DNA of 64,000 bases from Ruficoccus amylovorans. Lineage in GTDB: Bacteria; Verrucomicrobiota; Verrucomicrobiia; Opitutales; Cerasicoccaceae. Positions 35,819 through 48,739 of this stretch are shown in pieces. The DNA lies in the NCBI RefSeq assembly GCF_014230085.1, contig NZ_JACHVB010000034.1, forward strand, positions 62,001-126,000. The letters run 5' to 3'. Both the position numbers and the translations under genes were made by a program. Under the pieces are notes generated by a model, which was given only the letters and a program-made list of their open reading frames with translations, made no database searches and was not told the DNA's origin. Numbering within the stretch: position 1 is the stretch's first letter; each line of letters begins with the position of its first letter.

Positions 35819-37342
35819 TCAACTGCAAGAGAGTGCGTCGAGAGTCTTCAGGACAATGGCCTCGTCCGGGCCCAGTGTCTCGCGCACACGATAGAGCACG
35901 CGCGCGGTTTCAGCATAGTCGGCCTCCTGCCCGGTGCGCCGGTGGTAAAGTTCGCGGATGAAGCGCACGGCCCGGTCGATGAGCTTGTTGTTGGAGGGCT
36001 TGACCCAGGTCATAAGGTTGCCCTCGTATCGCCCGAGACGGCCCATGACCAGAGTCGAATGCGTGTTGAGCAGAAGTTTGAGTAAGAGGTGACGGAAAAG
36101 CAGCGGCTGTTCCGCGAGGGCGAGTTGGTGACTGACTGGCCCAAGGTTTAGTGAAATGCCGGTTTCGGATTGAAGGATGCAAAATGTATCGGAATTTTTA
36201 CTACGTCGATGGGTGCGGGCTTTTAGAGAAATATCAAATCCGAGCAGGGTTTCCAGCCCGGCCACGGAGCGGCACTCTTCCCATTCCAGGCATCGCGGGG
36301 TGCGCCGCAGCAGATGTGCCCAGGCGGCGGCGGAGTCAGGTGAATGCGGCAGGCAGAGGTAGCAGAGGCTGGCCGGCTGGCCAGGCAGGCGTGTGTTTTC
36401 AAAAGCGGGCAGGGAAAAGGTCGGGGAGCGCTCGGTGGTGTCAGCCAGCACGGTGATGCCATAGGCATCGGTCTCGTAGAGGATGTGCCCACCCGCAGTG
36501 TAATGATCGCTTTCGGCCGCGATAAATTCAGCCAGAAAACCCCAGTCTGTTTTCATGGCCAGTCGGTTGAAATCCTCCAGCGCGGCGGGGACCTCTTTCG
36601 GTGCTGCGTGATGCTCCAGCGCGAGCCCGGCGGCGAGCATCTGGACCGTGCTGGCCTGCATGCGGGTACTGCCGGTCAGCGCCATCGGGCCGACGCAGAG
36701 GTTGAGTTTGTGGATACCGGGGTGCTCCAATACGCGTCGGGAACGTTCGGCCACGCGGGCCAGCGTTGTATCCGGATTACAATACAGGAACCACGGCTTG
36801 CGCCGGGAGATCGTGGCGGCGGCTTCACACGCGCCAATGACGAAAGGCGTTTCGCCGCCTTCGGTAATGGCCAGCAGCAGGTCCTTTTCGCCAAAGCCCA
36901 GTTCGCGCAACTGGCGTTCGCCATAGGCGGGAAAGTCCTCAAAGCCCTCCAGTGAGCGGATGAGCGCAGCGTCGCCCCCGGCCATGAATCCGGTGACACG
37001 CCCGGCTAATTCGGGAGGCAGTATGCCTTCGCGACTCAGGGTTTCCAGCGCGAGTGAGAGCCGTCCGGTCGCTCCGCAGCCACAAAGAAAGACGTTGCCT
37101 CCAGCGGCGAAGGTATCCCCCACGGCGGCGGCCAGTGCTTGTATGCCGTTGGCGCAGGCGGAGAGTTTTTCCAGCGCAAGGCGGTCCACCTCTTTAAGCG
37201 TGGCGACGGCCTGCGGGAGATCGTGGCGGGCGAGTTCGGAGAGGTTGCGAGTGAGGGGGTGGGGCTGCTCCGTCACGAGTTCGCCGAGGCGGAACTGGTC
37301 CGCCATGAAGAGAAATTCATCCGCGTTGGCTGCTGTTTTCAT
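35819..37342 (-). CDS. MurQ/GCKR-like double-SIS protein
   Basis: A 507-residue protein. Residues 1-240 match N-acetylmuramic acid 6-phosphate etherase (MurQ): CGCGATGRLSLALE (87-100), AGGDAALIRSLEGFED (121-136) with both likely catalytic glutamates, TEGGETPFVIGA, and VGPMALTGSTRMQAST (217-232). In MurQ the next element follows at once, but here about 190 residues intervene before LLNTHSTLVMGRLGRYEGNL and the NNKL segment (about 425-455). This interrupted layout is that of animal glucokinase regulatory protein GCKR, which has a second SIS domain at that place. It could be an etherase, a sugar-phosphate sensor, or both. Confidence 0.75.
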   Translation of the reverse strand: MKTAANADEFLFMADQFRLGELVTEQPHPLTRNLSELARHDLPQAVATLKEVDRLALEKLSACANGIQALAAAVGDTFAAGGNVFLCGCGATGRLSLALETLSREGILPPELAGRVTGFMAGGDAALIRSLEGFEDFPAYGERQLRELGFGEKDLLLAITEGGETPFVIGACEAAATISRRKPWFLYCNPDTTLARVAERSRRVLEHPGIHKLNLCVGPMALTGSTRMQASTVQMLAAGLALEHHAAPKEVPAALEDFNRLAMKTDWGFLAEFIAAESDHYTAGGHILYETDAYGITVLADTTERSPTFSLPAFENTRLPGQPASLCYLCLPHSPDSAAAWAHLLRRTPRCLEWEECRSVAGLETLLGFDISLKARTHRRSKNSDTFCILQSETGISLNLGPVSHQLALAEQPLLFRHLLLKLLLNTHSTLVMGRLGRYEGNLMTWVKPSNNKLIDRAVRFIRELYHRRTGQEADYAETARVLYRVRETLGPDEAIVLKTLDALSCS

Positions 37343-37469
37343 GGGGGAGAAAGGAGAATGTGTTGAGATAAAAACTATATGTTATTCGTGTGGTCAGATG
37401 AAGTCACGTAAAGTTTTTTGGGTACGGGGGGCAAGCTAGGCGATTTTGCACGAATGCCATAGGGGGTAT

Positions 37470-37498
37470 AAAAAACGCCGGGCGATGAAGCCCGGCGT
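37470..37498 (-). terminator. intrinsic terminator after the nifJ-DHOD-like operon
   Basis: On the minus strand ACGCCGGGC-TTCATC-GCCCGGCGT is followed by TTTTTT. The stem has nine base pairs. It lies 44 bp after the stop codon of the dihydroorotate-dehydrogenase-like gene and ends that operon. Confidence 0.9.
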
Positions 37499-37541
37499 CG
37501 AATATAAATCGGATAGTATGTCGCGAACCGTGTGGTGTCGG

Positions 37542-38540
37542 TCAGGCTTCCACGTCCCAGCTTTGGAGGATGCGCAGGTAGTTGGCGCGCTCGATAGCTT
37601 CAGGGTTTGGGGCGTGCTGGTAGCTCATACTCCCCTTCATCTGTTCGAGCGAGTCGTACTCCTTCTCCTCCATCCACTGGGCCATTTCGTTGCGCAGCTT
37701 GGTGAGTTGCGGCAGGCCGTGGCGCAGGAGGGTGGAGACGAGCTGGATGCAGTCTGCCCCGGCCATGACGGCCTTGATCGCGTCCTCGGCGGTGTGGACG
37801 CCGCCGGTCACGGCGAGGTCCAGTTGTGTGCGACCGGAGAGGATGGCGAGCCAGCGCAGGCGCAGCAGCAGCTCGGAGGAGTCCGACAGCTTGAGCGAGG
37901 GTACGGCCTCCAGGTTTTCGATGTCGATGTCCGGCTGGTAGAAGCGGTTGAAGATGACGGCGGCATTGGCCCCCTTGTCCTCAATGCGCTTGATGAAGTT
38001 AGGCAGCGACGAGAAGAAGGGCGAGAGCTTGACTGCCAGCGGCAGCTTCACGCTCTGGCGCACCTTCTCAACGATTTCGACGAAGTTGCCCTCGACCTGT
38101 TCGCTGCTTTCCTCCGCCGAGCGGGGCTGGTAGTAGAGGTTCAGCTCCAGTGCGTCGGCTCCGGCCTCCTCCATGTACTTGGCGTACTCCGTCCAGGTAC
38201 CCAGATTGGTTCCGTTGAGCGAGGCAATGACCGGGATGTCAACGGCCTGCTTGATCTCGCGGATGCGCTCCAGATACTCGTCCGGGCCGAGGTCGAACTC
38301 GTCCGCCGACGGGAAGTAGCTGGTCGCCTCGGCGAAGGAATCCTCATGGCTGAGAACGTGCTTCTGGAGGCCTTCCTCATGGTGGATGATCTGCTCCTCG
38401 AAGAGCGAGTTCATCACAATGGCGGCGGCTCCGGCATCTTCGGCCAGGCGGACGCGGTCGAGCCGGGCGGCGATGGGCGAGGCGCCGACCACGAAGGGGT
38501 GCGGCAGTTCGAGTCCGAGGTAAGTGGTTTTCAAGTCCAT
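37542..38540 (-). CDS. dihydroorotate dehydrogenase-like flavoprotein
   Basis: A 332-residue FMN TIM-barrel protein with HPFVVGASPIA near the start, ASLNGTNLGTW, ALELNLYYQPRS, and VTGGVHTAEDAIKAVMAGAD near the C-terminus. It belongs to the 'dihydroorotate dehydrogenase-like' group commonly found beside pyruvate:ferredoxin oxidoreductase, not the pyrimidine-synthesis PyrD with a clear active-site cysteine loop. Its start is 2 bp after the nifJ stop, so they are translationally linked. The true substrate is unknown; an electron-transfer role next to PFOR is inferred. Confidence 0.85.
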   Translation of the reverse strand: MDLKTTYLGLELPHPFVVGASPIAARLDRVRLAEDAGAAAIVMNSLFEEQIIHHEEGLQKHVLSHEDSFAEATSYFPSADEFDLGPDEYLERIREIKQAVDIPVIASLNGTNLGTWTEYAKYMEEAGADALELNLYYQPRSAEESSEQVEGNFVEIVEKVRQSVKLPLAVKLSPFFSSLPNFIKRIEDKGANAAVIFNRFYQPDIDIENLEAVPSLKLSDSSELLLRLRWLAILSGRTQLDLAVTGGVHTAEDAIKAVMAGADCIQLVSTLLRHGLPQLTKLRNEMAQWMEEKEYDSLEQMKGSMSYQHAPNPEAIERANYLRILQSWDVEA

Positions 38541-38542
38541 GA

Positions 38543-42094
<3,552 letters not shown>

Positions 42095-42193
42095 AGATTC
42101 ATTAGTAGAGCTAACGCTTGTTTTTACCAATGACAAGGTAAACTTATGGGTCGGACCAGTTTTTACGTACGACACTGTTTTCCGGCGGCGAAT

Positions 42194-42210
42194 CCCTGTT
42201 GTTGACAGGG
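42194..42210. promoter_or_regulatory. inverted repeat upstream of the RND efflux operon
   Basis: CCCTGT-TGTTG-ACAGGG is a perfect 6+5+6 inverted repeat 34 bp before the adaptor gene start, in the divergent region with nifJ. It includes a TTGACA hexamer (42202-42207), so a repressor bound here would cover a possible -35 element. No regulator gene is adjacent. Confidence 0.35.
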
Positions 42211-42243
42211 GGGCGCAGTTCTGAGATCACACACGTCCTACTT

Positions 42244-43659
42244 ATGAATCTGCTACTAAAGTCCTGGCTTTGCCGGGTGGGGGTCGTCGGATCGCTTGCC
42301 TCGCTTTCGTTCATGCTGGCCGGTTGCGGCGAGAAGCCCCAGCAGGATCAGAAATCCCACGCGCGCACCGTCACCGCGGCGACTGTCGAGGCCAAGGATG
42401 TGCCGCTGTACTACGACACGCTGGGCAAGATCACCTCTCTGGAGAGCGTCAACATCGTCTCTCAGGTCAATGGGCAGATCATGGAGATCCACTTTGAGCA
42501 GGGGAGCACTGTGGAGGAGGGTGACCTGCTTTACACTATCTACCAGCCCCCCTACGAGGCGGCTGTGACCCAGGCCAAGGGGCGCTTGCAGCAGTCGATC
42601 GCGGCGCTGGAGATCGCCCGGCTCGAAGTCGAGCGCAACCGCCCGCTGGTCCCGCAGAAACTCGTGGCCGAGCAGAGCTTCGAGCAGATGGAGGCCAACG
42701 TGATCCAACTCGAAGGCCAGGTGGAGGAAAATACCGGCGCGCTCGAAGCGGCCCAGGTCAACCTCAACTACTGCACGATCACGGCTCCGGTTTCGGGGAT
42801 GATCGGGATTTATCAGGTCAACCAGGGCAACGTCGTTTACGCCTCGGCCAACCAGCAGTTGACCACGATCCAGCAGATGGATCCGATTTACGTGGACTTC
42901 ATCGTGCCGACCACGGTTTTCCCTCAGGTGCAGAAGTACTACGATGAGGCCGAAGGAAACCTGAAAATCCTCGTCAGCTACCTGGACGGGGAGGACGACT
43001 CCGACAACAAGCTTTCCCGTGAGGCGGACCTGACCATCCTTGGTAACCTGGTGGCGGCCAACACCGGCACCGTGAACCTCCGGGCCACGATGAAGAACGC
43101 CGATTACGCCTTCTGGCCGAACCAGCCCATCGCCGTCCGCATCATCCTGAAAACGCTCAAGGACGCCCTGGTGGTGCCGGAGGGGGCGGTCGCCTACGGT
43201 CAGCAGGGGACGTACGCCTTTGTCATCAAATCGGACAACACCGTTGAGCAGCGTACGATCAGCGTCGGGCAGCTTCAGGAGAACGGCACTATGGTCGTGA
43301 AGTCCGGCCTGAGCGCCGGCGAGCGCGTGGTGGTCGAGGGCCAGGTCTTCCTCATGCCCGGCAACGAGGTCATCGTCACCAGCGACAATCCCAAGGAAAA
43401 CCGCCTGCCCAAAGCCACGACCGACAAGGTCATCGGCATTCTCAAAAAGTACAACAAGGGCTCGCCGGAACTGTTTAAGCAGATCGAGGAAACCGGGCAA
43501 CTCCCGCCCGATCTGGTCGAAAATTTGAAAAAGCACGGTGCTCTCTCCGAGAAGGAGGCGGCCTTTATCGAACAGCTCGAAGGCTACGGTGACGACGGCA
43601 AGGGGCCGACTGGCCAATCCTCCGGCTCCTCCGCAACACCCAAGAAAGCCGCTGAATAA
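42244..43659 (+). CDS. RND efflux periplasmic adaptor subunit
   Basis: A lipoprotein of 471 residues: signal peptide with lipobox FMLAGC, then barrel-sandwich and coiled-coil hairpin (VNIVSQVNGQIMEIHFEQGS, later a heptad-rich region at about 115-170), and a membrane-proximal domain with VPEGAVAYGQQGTYAFVI. It bridges the RND pump and outer-membrane factor. A C-terminal extension of about 85 residues after the usual end (from about 385) is rich in Lys, Glu and Gly and is atypical. It is the first gene of a three-gene operon. Confidence 0.92.
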   Translation: MNLLLKSWLCRVGVVGSLASLSFMLAGCGEKPQQDQKSHARTVTAATVEAKDVPLYYDTLGKITSLESVNIVSQVNGQIMEIHFEQGSTVEEGDLLYTIYQPPYEAAVTQAKGRLQQSIAALEIARLEVERNRPLVPQKLVAEQSFEQMEANVIQLEGQVEENTGALEAAQVNLNYCTITAPVSGMIGIYQVNQGNVVYASANQQLTTIQQMDPIYVDFIVPTTVFPQVQKYYDEAEGNLKILVSYLDGEDDSDNKLSREADLTILGNLVAANTGTVNLRATMKNADYAFWPNQPIAVRIILKTLKDALVVPEGAVAYGQQGTYAFVIKSDNTVEQRTISVGQLQENGTMVVKSGLSAGERVVVEGQVFLMPGNEVIVTSDNPKENRLPKATTDKVIGILKKYNKGSPELFKQIEETGQLPPDLVENLKKHGALSEKEAAFIEQLEGYGDDGKGPTGQSSGSSATPKKAAE

Positions 43660-43682
43660 CCCAGGGTTCGAGACCGTACGTC

Positions 43683-46600
43683 ATGGCATCTATTTCCGAA
43701 CCCTTCGTCAAACGCCCGGTTATGACGCTGCTGTGCGCGCTTTCGGCGCTGCTCTTCGGCGTCTGGAGCTACACGCAGCTCCCGGTCAGCGACCTTCCGG
43801 ATGTTGACTACCCGGTTATTCAGGTGCAGGCCAGCTATCCGGGGGCCAGCCCCCAGATCATGGCGGCCAACGTCGCCTCCCCGCTGGAGCAGCAGTTCCT
43901 CCAGATTCAGGGGTTGGAGATCGTCACCTCGTCCAACACACAGGGCAACACCAGCCTCGTGCTCCAGTTCGCGCTGGACAAGAGCATCGACGCGGCGGCC
44001 ACGGACGTGCAGTCCGCCATCAACCGCGCCCAGGGCAACCTCCCGCAGGACCTTCCCAGCCCGCCGACCTACCAGAAGACCAACCCGAACGAGCAGCCGA
44101 TTTTCTACATCGGGATGGCCTCGACCACCATGACCCAGGGCGATCTCTACGACCTGGCCTTCATGCAGGTCTCGCAGCGCATTCAGATCCTGCCGGGTGT
44201 TTCCCAGGTCAACGTGTATGGATCGCCGCGGGCGGTTCGGATCGAGCTTGACCCGAAAAAGCTCTACCAGCGCGGGCTGACCTTCGATCAGATCACCTCG
44301 GCCATCCAGCAGGGCACGAACACCCTCGGCGCGGGCCAGCTCAAGGGCAACGAGCTGATGTTCACCATTCAGCCGAATGCCCAGCTTGACAAGGCCGAGC
44401 AGTACAACGACCTCATTGTCGCGGTCAAGGACGGTCGCCCGATCTACCTGCGCGACATCGGTGATGCCGTGGACGGTATCCAGTATGAGGACTTGAACAT
44501 CGACTACTGGCAGGAAGGCGTGCCCGACGGCGCGGCTGTCGTCGTGCTGGCGGTACAGAAGGCAGACGGGGCCAATGCGGTCGAAGTCTCGAAGGAAGTG
44601 CGGGAACTGTACCCGGTCCTGCGTGAGATGATCCCCGACTCGGTTATCATTGAAGACATTTACGACCGCTCGAAGACGATTCAGGCCTCGGTGGATGACG
44701 TGCAGGAGACGCTCATCATCGCCTTCGTACTGGTCTGTCTGGTCATCTTTCTCTTTCTCGGACGCGCCCGCGATACGCTCATCCCCGTCGTCGCGCTGCC
44801 CATGTCCCTGCTGTTGACGTTCGTCGTCATGTACCTGCTGGGGTACACGCTGGACAACCTTTCGCTCATGGCGCTGACGCTCTCCATCGGCTTCCTCGTG
44901 GACGACGCGGTGGTGTTTTTGGAAAACATGGTCCGGCGCATGCAGGACTACGGGGAGTCGCCCATGCGGGCCACCCTCAATGGCGCGAAAGAGATCAGCT
45001 TCACCATTTTGTCGATGACGTTCTCGCTGGCGGCGGTGTTTATCCCGCTGGTGTTCATGTCCGGGCTGATGGGGCGGATTTTCCGCGAGTTCGGGGTCAC
45101 CATCGTGGTCGCCGTGCTCATGTCCGGTCTGGTCTCTCTGACGCTGACGCCGCTGATGTGCGCGCGTATGCTCAAGCAGCATGATAAAAACAGCCAGACG
45201 AAGATGGAGCGTGTGGCCTACCATCTGGAAGCCTGGCTGCTCAAGCACTACGGCTCGTCGCTGGACTTTTTCCTCAAGCACCGCTGGGTGTCGGCGCTGG
45301 TCTGGTTCGCCTGCATGGGCGGGGTGGTCTGGTTCCTCATGCTGGTGCCGAAGACCTTTATCCCGGTCGGTGACAGCGGTTTCATCCAGGGGGTGTTCAT
45401 CGCCAAGTCCGGAGCCTCTCCCAAGCTGATGCAGCAGTACCAGCAGAAGGTAAAGGAGGTCATCCGTAGCAACCCCTACGTGCGCAACTTCGTGACCGTG
45501 ACCGGGGTGGGTCAGTTTATTCAGAGCAACTACGGGATCATGTTCATCTCGCTCATCGACACGGACAAGCGTCCGCCGATTGAGGACGTGAGCGAAATGC
45601 TCAACGGGGGCATGGCCTCGATCCCGGGAATCATCCCGGCGGTGCGTCCGCAGCCCTCGCTGGAAATCAGCACCGGCGCGACCAACACCAACCTCGGGGC
45701 CTACGCCTACACACTTTCCGGCCTGGACACGGACGCCATTTACAAGGCTGCCCAGCAGCTCCAGGGGGCCATGTACCAGAGCGGGCTTTTTGCCAGCGTC
45801 CAGAGCGACCTGTACCTGAACAACCCGCAGGTGGAAATGGCCATCCGACGCGACTTGTCCTCGGTTTACGGGGTGACGCCGACCAACTTCGCCACGGTGA
45901 TGAAGGACGCCTACTCGCTCAATTACAGCTACCTGATCAAGAGTCCCTTCCTCCAGTACCAGGTGATCGTTGAGGCGGCCCCGCAGTTCCGCGCCAATCC
46001 GAACCAGCTCAGCGAGCTGTATATGACCAGCGCCCTGAACCAGAGCCAGCTCTACGTCGGCTCCTCGGAGGACTTCGTCATCGACAACAGCCTCGTGCCG
46101 CTCGACCTCGTCGCCAGCTACAGCGAGAACGTCGGCCCGCTCGCCGTTAACCACTTCAACAACTTCAGCTCGGTCACGCTTTACTACGACTTGAGGCCGG
46201 GCGTGCCCATCGGCGACGCCACGGACTTCATCAGCAAGACGGCGAGCCAGGTTGTCCCCGATGACGTGATGACGCAGTTTCAGGGGCAGGCGCTGCTCTT
46301 CCGCGAGACTGTTATCAGCATGGGTATCATGGCCATCGTGGCGGTCTTCGTCATGTACGTCATCCTCGGTATCCTTTACGAGAGCTACATCCACCCGATC
46401 ACCGTGCTGACCTCTCTGCCGGTGGCCATCGTCGGCGGTCTGGGCACGCTCCTGCTGCTCGACCAGACTCTCTCCATGTACGCCGGGATCGGGATGTTCA
46501 TGCTCATGGGGATCGTGAAAAAGAACGGCATCATGATGATCGACTTCGCCATCATGCGCCAGGGCGAGGGGCTCGACCGCCGCGCCGCCGTCCACGAAGC

Positions 46601-46925
46601 GTGTATGGAGCGTTTCCGCCCGATCATCATGACGACCGCCGCCGCGCTTCTGGGCGCGGTCCCGATTGCCCTGGGCTGGGGCGCGGACGCCGCCGCCCGC
46701 AAGCCGCTGGGTTCGTCCATCGTTGGCGGGCTGATCGTCTCGCAGTTGATTACGCTCTACATCACCCCGGCGCTTTACCTTTACTTCGACGCCTTCCAGG
46801 AGAAGGTGACTGACCGCATCCCGCTCTTCCACCGTGGCGAGCGTATCAACACCTCCGTCCCGCCCGAGCCGGATACCGAGGGACACGAAGCCGCGGGCAC
46901 CCCTGACCATAAGGGGGAAGCATGA
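43683..46925 (+). CDS. RND efflux transporter, AcrB/MdtB-C type
   Basis: An inner-membrane proton antiporter of 1080 residues with the 12-helix RND layout and two periplasmic loops. The proton-relay aspartates in GFLVDDAVVFLENM fall at residues 407-408, the same numbering as AcrB. Other landmarks are KRPVMTLLCALSALLFG at the N-terminus, MSFLTLTPLMCARM-like TM6 end, and GIVKKNGIMMIDFA in TM11. The C-terminal 25 residues are acidic. It overlaps the next gene by 4 bp (ATGA), so the operon is tightly coupled. Substrate is not predictable. Confidence 0.95.
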   Translation: MASISEPFVKRPVMTLLCALSALLFGVWSYTQLPVSDLPDVDYPVIQVQASYPGASPQIMAANVASPLEQQFLQIQGLEIVTSSNTQGNTSLVLQFALDKSIDAAATDVQSAINRAQGNLPQDLPSPPTYQKTNPNEQPIFYIGMASTTMTQGDLYDLAFMQVSQRIQILPGVSQVNVYGSPRAVRIELDPKKLYQRGLTFDQITSAIQQGTNTLGAGQLKGNELMFTIQPNAQLDKAEQYNDLIVAVKDGRPIYLRDIGDAVDGIQYEDLNIDYWQEGVPDGAAVVVLAVQKADGANAVEVSKEVRELYPVLREMIPDSVIIEDIYDRSKTIQASVDDVQETLIIAFVLVCLVIFLFLGRARDTLIPVVALPMSLLLTFVVMYLLGYTLDNLSLMALTLSIGFLVDDAVVFLENMVRRMQDYGESPMRATLNGAKEISFTILSMTFSLAAVFIPLVFMSGLMGRIFREFGVTIVVAVLMSGLVSLTLTPLMCARMLKQHDKNSQTKMERVAYHLEAWLLKHYGSSLDFFLKHRWVSALVWFACMGGVVWFLMLVPKTFIPVGDSGFIQGVFIAKSGASPKLMQQYQQKVKEVIRSNPYVRNFVTVTGVGQFIQSNYGIMFISLIDTDKRPPIEDVSEMLNGGMASIPGIIPAVRPQPSLEISTGATNTNLGAYAYTLSGLDTDAIYKAAQQLQGAMYQSGLFASVQSDLYLNNPQVEMAIRRDLSSVYGVTPTNFATVMKDAYSLNYSYLIKSPFLQYQVIVEAAPQFRANPNQLSELYMTSALNQSQLYVGSSEDFVIDNSLVPLDLVASYSENVGPLAVNHFNNFSSVTLYYDLRPGVPIGDATDFISKTASQVVPDDVMTQFQGQALLFRETVISMGIMAIVAVFVMYVILGILYESYIHPITVLTSLPVAIVGGLGTLLLLDQTLSMYAGIGMFMLMGIVKKNGIMMIDFAIMRQGEGLDRRAAVHEACMERFRPIIMTTAAALLGAVPIALGWGADAAARKPLGSSIVGGLIVSQLITLYITPALYLYFDAFQEKVTDRIPLFHRGERINTSVPPEPDTEGHEAAGTPDHKGEA

Positions 46926-48739
46926 GCCGGAATGAACGGAACCCTTCCTCCCCCCAGCCTGTGATGACCATGAATCGCGCGCCTTTCCAACGCTCCGCCC
47001 TGACCGTCGGCCTGCTGGCCTTCGGGGCCGGGCTCCTGCTCACCTCCTGCGTCAACGTGGACGAGGAAGTCTCGCGCCGCCCGAGCGAACTGTGGAAGCC
47101 GCCCGCCGAGTCCCTGCCCGGCCAGAACGTCGTCGTCCCCGGTCCGCGCCCGTCCGCCGCGTCCAACCAGATCGGGGTCAAGCCGCTCGACCTGCCGACT
47201 TTGCTCGACATTTCGCTGGAGAACAACCCGGAGACCCGCGCCTCCTGGTACCAGGCCAAGGCTTCCGCCGCGGCCTACGGCCAGAGCCAGAGCGACTACT
47301 ACCCGACGGTCAGCGTCAGTGGCAGTGTCGGCCGCGAGTATGCGAAGAACTACCTCGTACAGGGCACGCAAAACGCGACCACCTACGGGCCGTCGCTGAC
47401 CATGAACTGGCTGCTCTTCAACTTCGGGCAGCGCTCGGCCACGGCCGACTCCGCCCGCGAATCGCTCTACGCGGCGAACTTTGCCTTTAATCAGACCTAC
47501 CAGGACATCGTCCAGCAGGTTGTCACCGCCTACTACGACCTGCACGCGGCCAACTCTTCGCTGGCCGCCACGGAGGCCTCGCTCGAAAACGCCAAGGCCA
47601 CCTACCAGGCCGCCAAGACCAAACTCGAAACCGGCCTTGGAAATAAGCAGGACATGCTCCGGGCCCTCGCCGATGTCAAAACGGTCGAGGCGCAGATGGA
47701 AGTCGATTACGCCAACATCGAAAGATCCCGCGCCCAACTGGCCGCCGCCCTCGGGATCAAGGTCGGCGAGTACCTCCAGATCGAGCCCCCGGCGGCTCCG
47801 CCGAGCTTTGCCGAGGTGGACGAAGGGGTCAGTGGGCTGGTCGCACTCGCGCTCCAGCAGCGTCCGGATATTCTCCAGTCCTACGCCGAGACCCGTTCGG
47901 CCGAGTACGATCTCGCCGCCGCCCAGGCCGCTCTCTGGCCGGAACTCAGCCTCCAGGCGCAGGGCTCCTATACGCATTCGATCAACCGCACGAACAACCC
48001 GATGGAGTACGCTCAGGCCGCGCTCGTGCTGGAGTGGGATATTTTCCAGGGCTTTAACAAGAAGTACAACATCGAGAAGGCTCGCTCGACCCTGCGCTCG
48101 CAGGAGCAGGCTATGCTCAACCAGAAGATCCAGGTCGTCTCGAACGTGTGGACCTACTACTTCGCCTTCCGCTCGGCCATCAAACAGGTCGATGCCAGCA
48201 AGGAAGCCGTCACCGCGCAGCAGCAGGCTTACGACGCGATTTCCATCGGCTACAACACCGGGATCAACAGCCTGCTCGACCTGCTCACCGCTCAGCAGGA
48301 TCTCGACACTTCGCGCCAGGCGCTGGTCGATGCCGAGTCCCGGCTGGCCAACTCCGTCGCCAACCTCGCCAACGCCATCGGCTCACTCCCGCAGCCCGCG
48401 CAGCGGATCGAGGAGCGCTACGCCAGCGAGGAAATGTCCAAGGAGCAAAAGGAGGCGCTCGCCGTTGACGGCTTGTTCCGCGACAGCGATCCCGACCCCG
48501 AACCGCTCACTCCGCAGTGGATGGAGAAGGACGAAGACGCCAAGGACGGGTCAGGCGCGTCCCAGCCGCAGGCCGACAATGCCCAGGGTGATAAGGGAAC
48601 TCAGCGGCATGATGACGGCGGCCAGCAGGGGATTCATCAGCCCAGCCAGGCAGACGACCACAGCCAGCAGATTATAGAGGACCGCGAAGCCGAAAACGTT
48701 GCGGATGGCCAGTTGCCGCCGTCGGCCGATCTCGAATAG
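46922..48739 (+). CDS. outer-membrane factor of the RND efflux system (TolC/OprM family)
   Basis: A 605-residue outer-membrane channel protein. A lipobox-like LLTSC (about residue 43) suggests a lipoprotein; two TolC-type repeats follow (about 85-290 and 300-495) with helices such as LLDISLENNPETRASWYQAK and SLLDLLTAQQDLDTSRQALV. After about residue 500 the tail is acidic, repetitive and unlike the family. The last 189 bp run antisense through the conserved 3' end of ccoI on the other strand, so the true C-terminus may have been altered by loss of an earlier stop codon. Confidence 0.88.
   Translation: MSRNERNPSSPQPVMTMNRAPFQRSALTVGLLAFGAGLLLTSCVNVDEEVSRRPSELWKPPAESLPGQNVVVPGPRPSAASNQIGVKPLDLPTLLDISLENNPETRASWYQAKASAAAYGQSQSDYYPTVSVSGSVGREYAKNYLVQGTQNATTYGPSLTMNWLLFNFGQRSATADSARESLYAANFAFNQTYQDIVQQVVTAYYDLHAANSSLAATEASLENAKATYQAAKTKLETGLGNKQDMLRALADVKTVEAQMEVDYANIERSRAQLAAALGIKVGEYLQIEPPAAPPSFAEVDEGVSGLVALALQQRPDILQSYAETRSAEYDLAAAQAALWPELSLQAQGSYTHSINRTNNPMEYAQAALVLEWDIFQGFNKKYNIEKARSTLRSQEQAMLNQKIQVVSNVWTYYFAFRSAIKQVDASKEAVTAQQQAYDAISIGYNTGINSLLDLLTAQQDLDTSRQALVDAESRLANSVANLANAIGSLPQPAQRIEERYASEEMSKEQKEALAVDGLFRDSDPDPEPLTPQWMEKDEDAKDGSGASQPQADNAQGDKGTQRHDDGGQQGIHQPSQADDHSQQIIEDREAENVADGQLPPSADLE

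Noticed and set aside
43584-46910. An open frame of more than 1100 codons on the minus strand
   Set aside because: It is antisense to the RND pump gene, which has clear motifs; the translation is His/Arg/Asp-rich, typical of a shadow frame.
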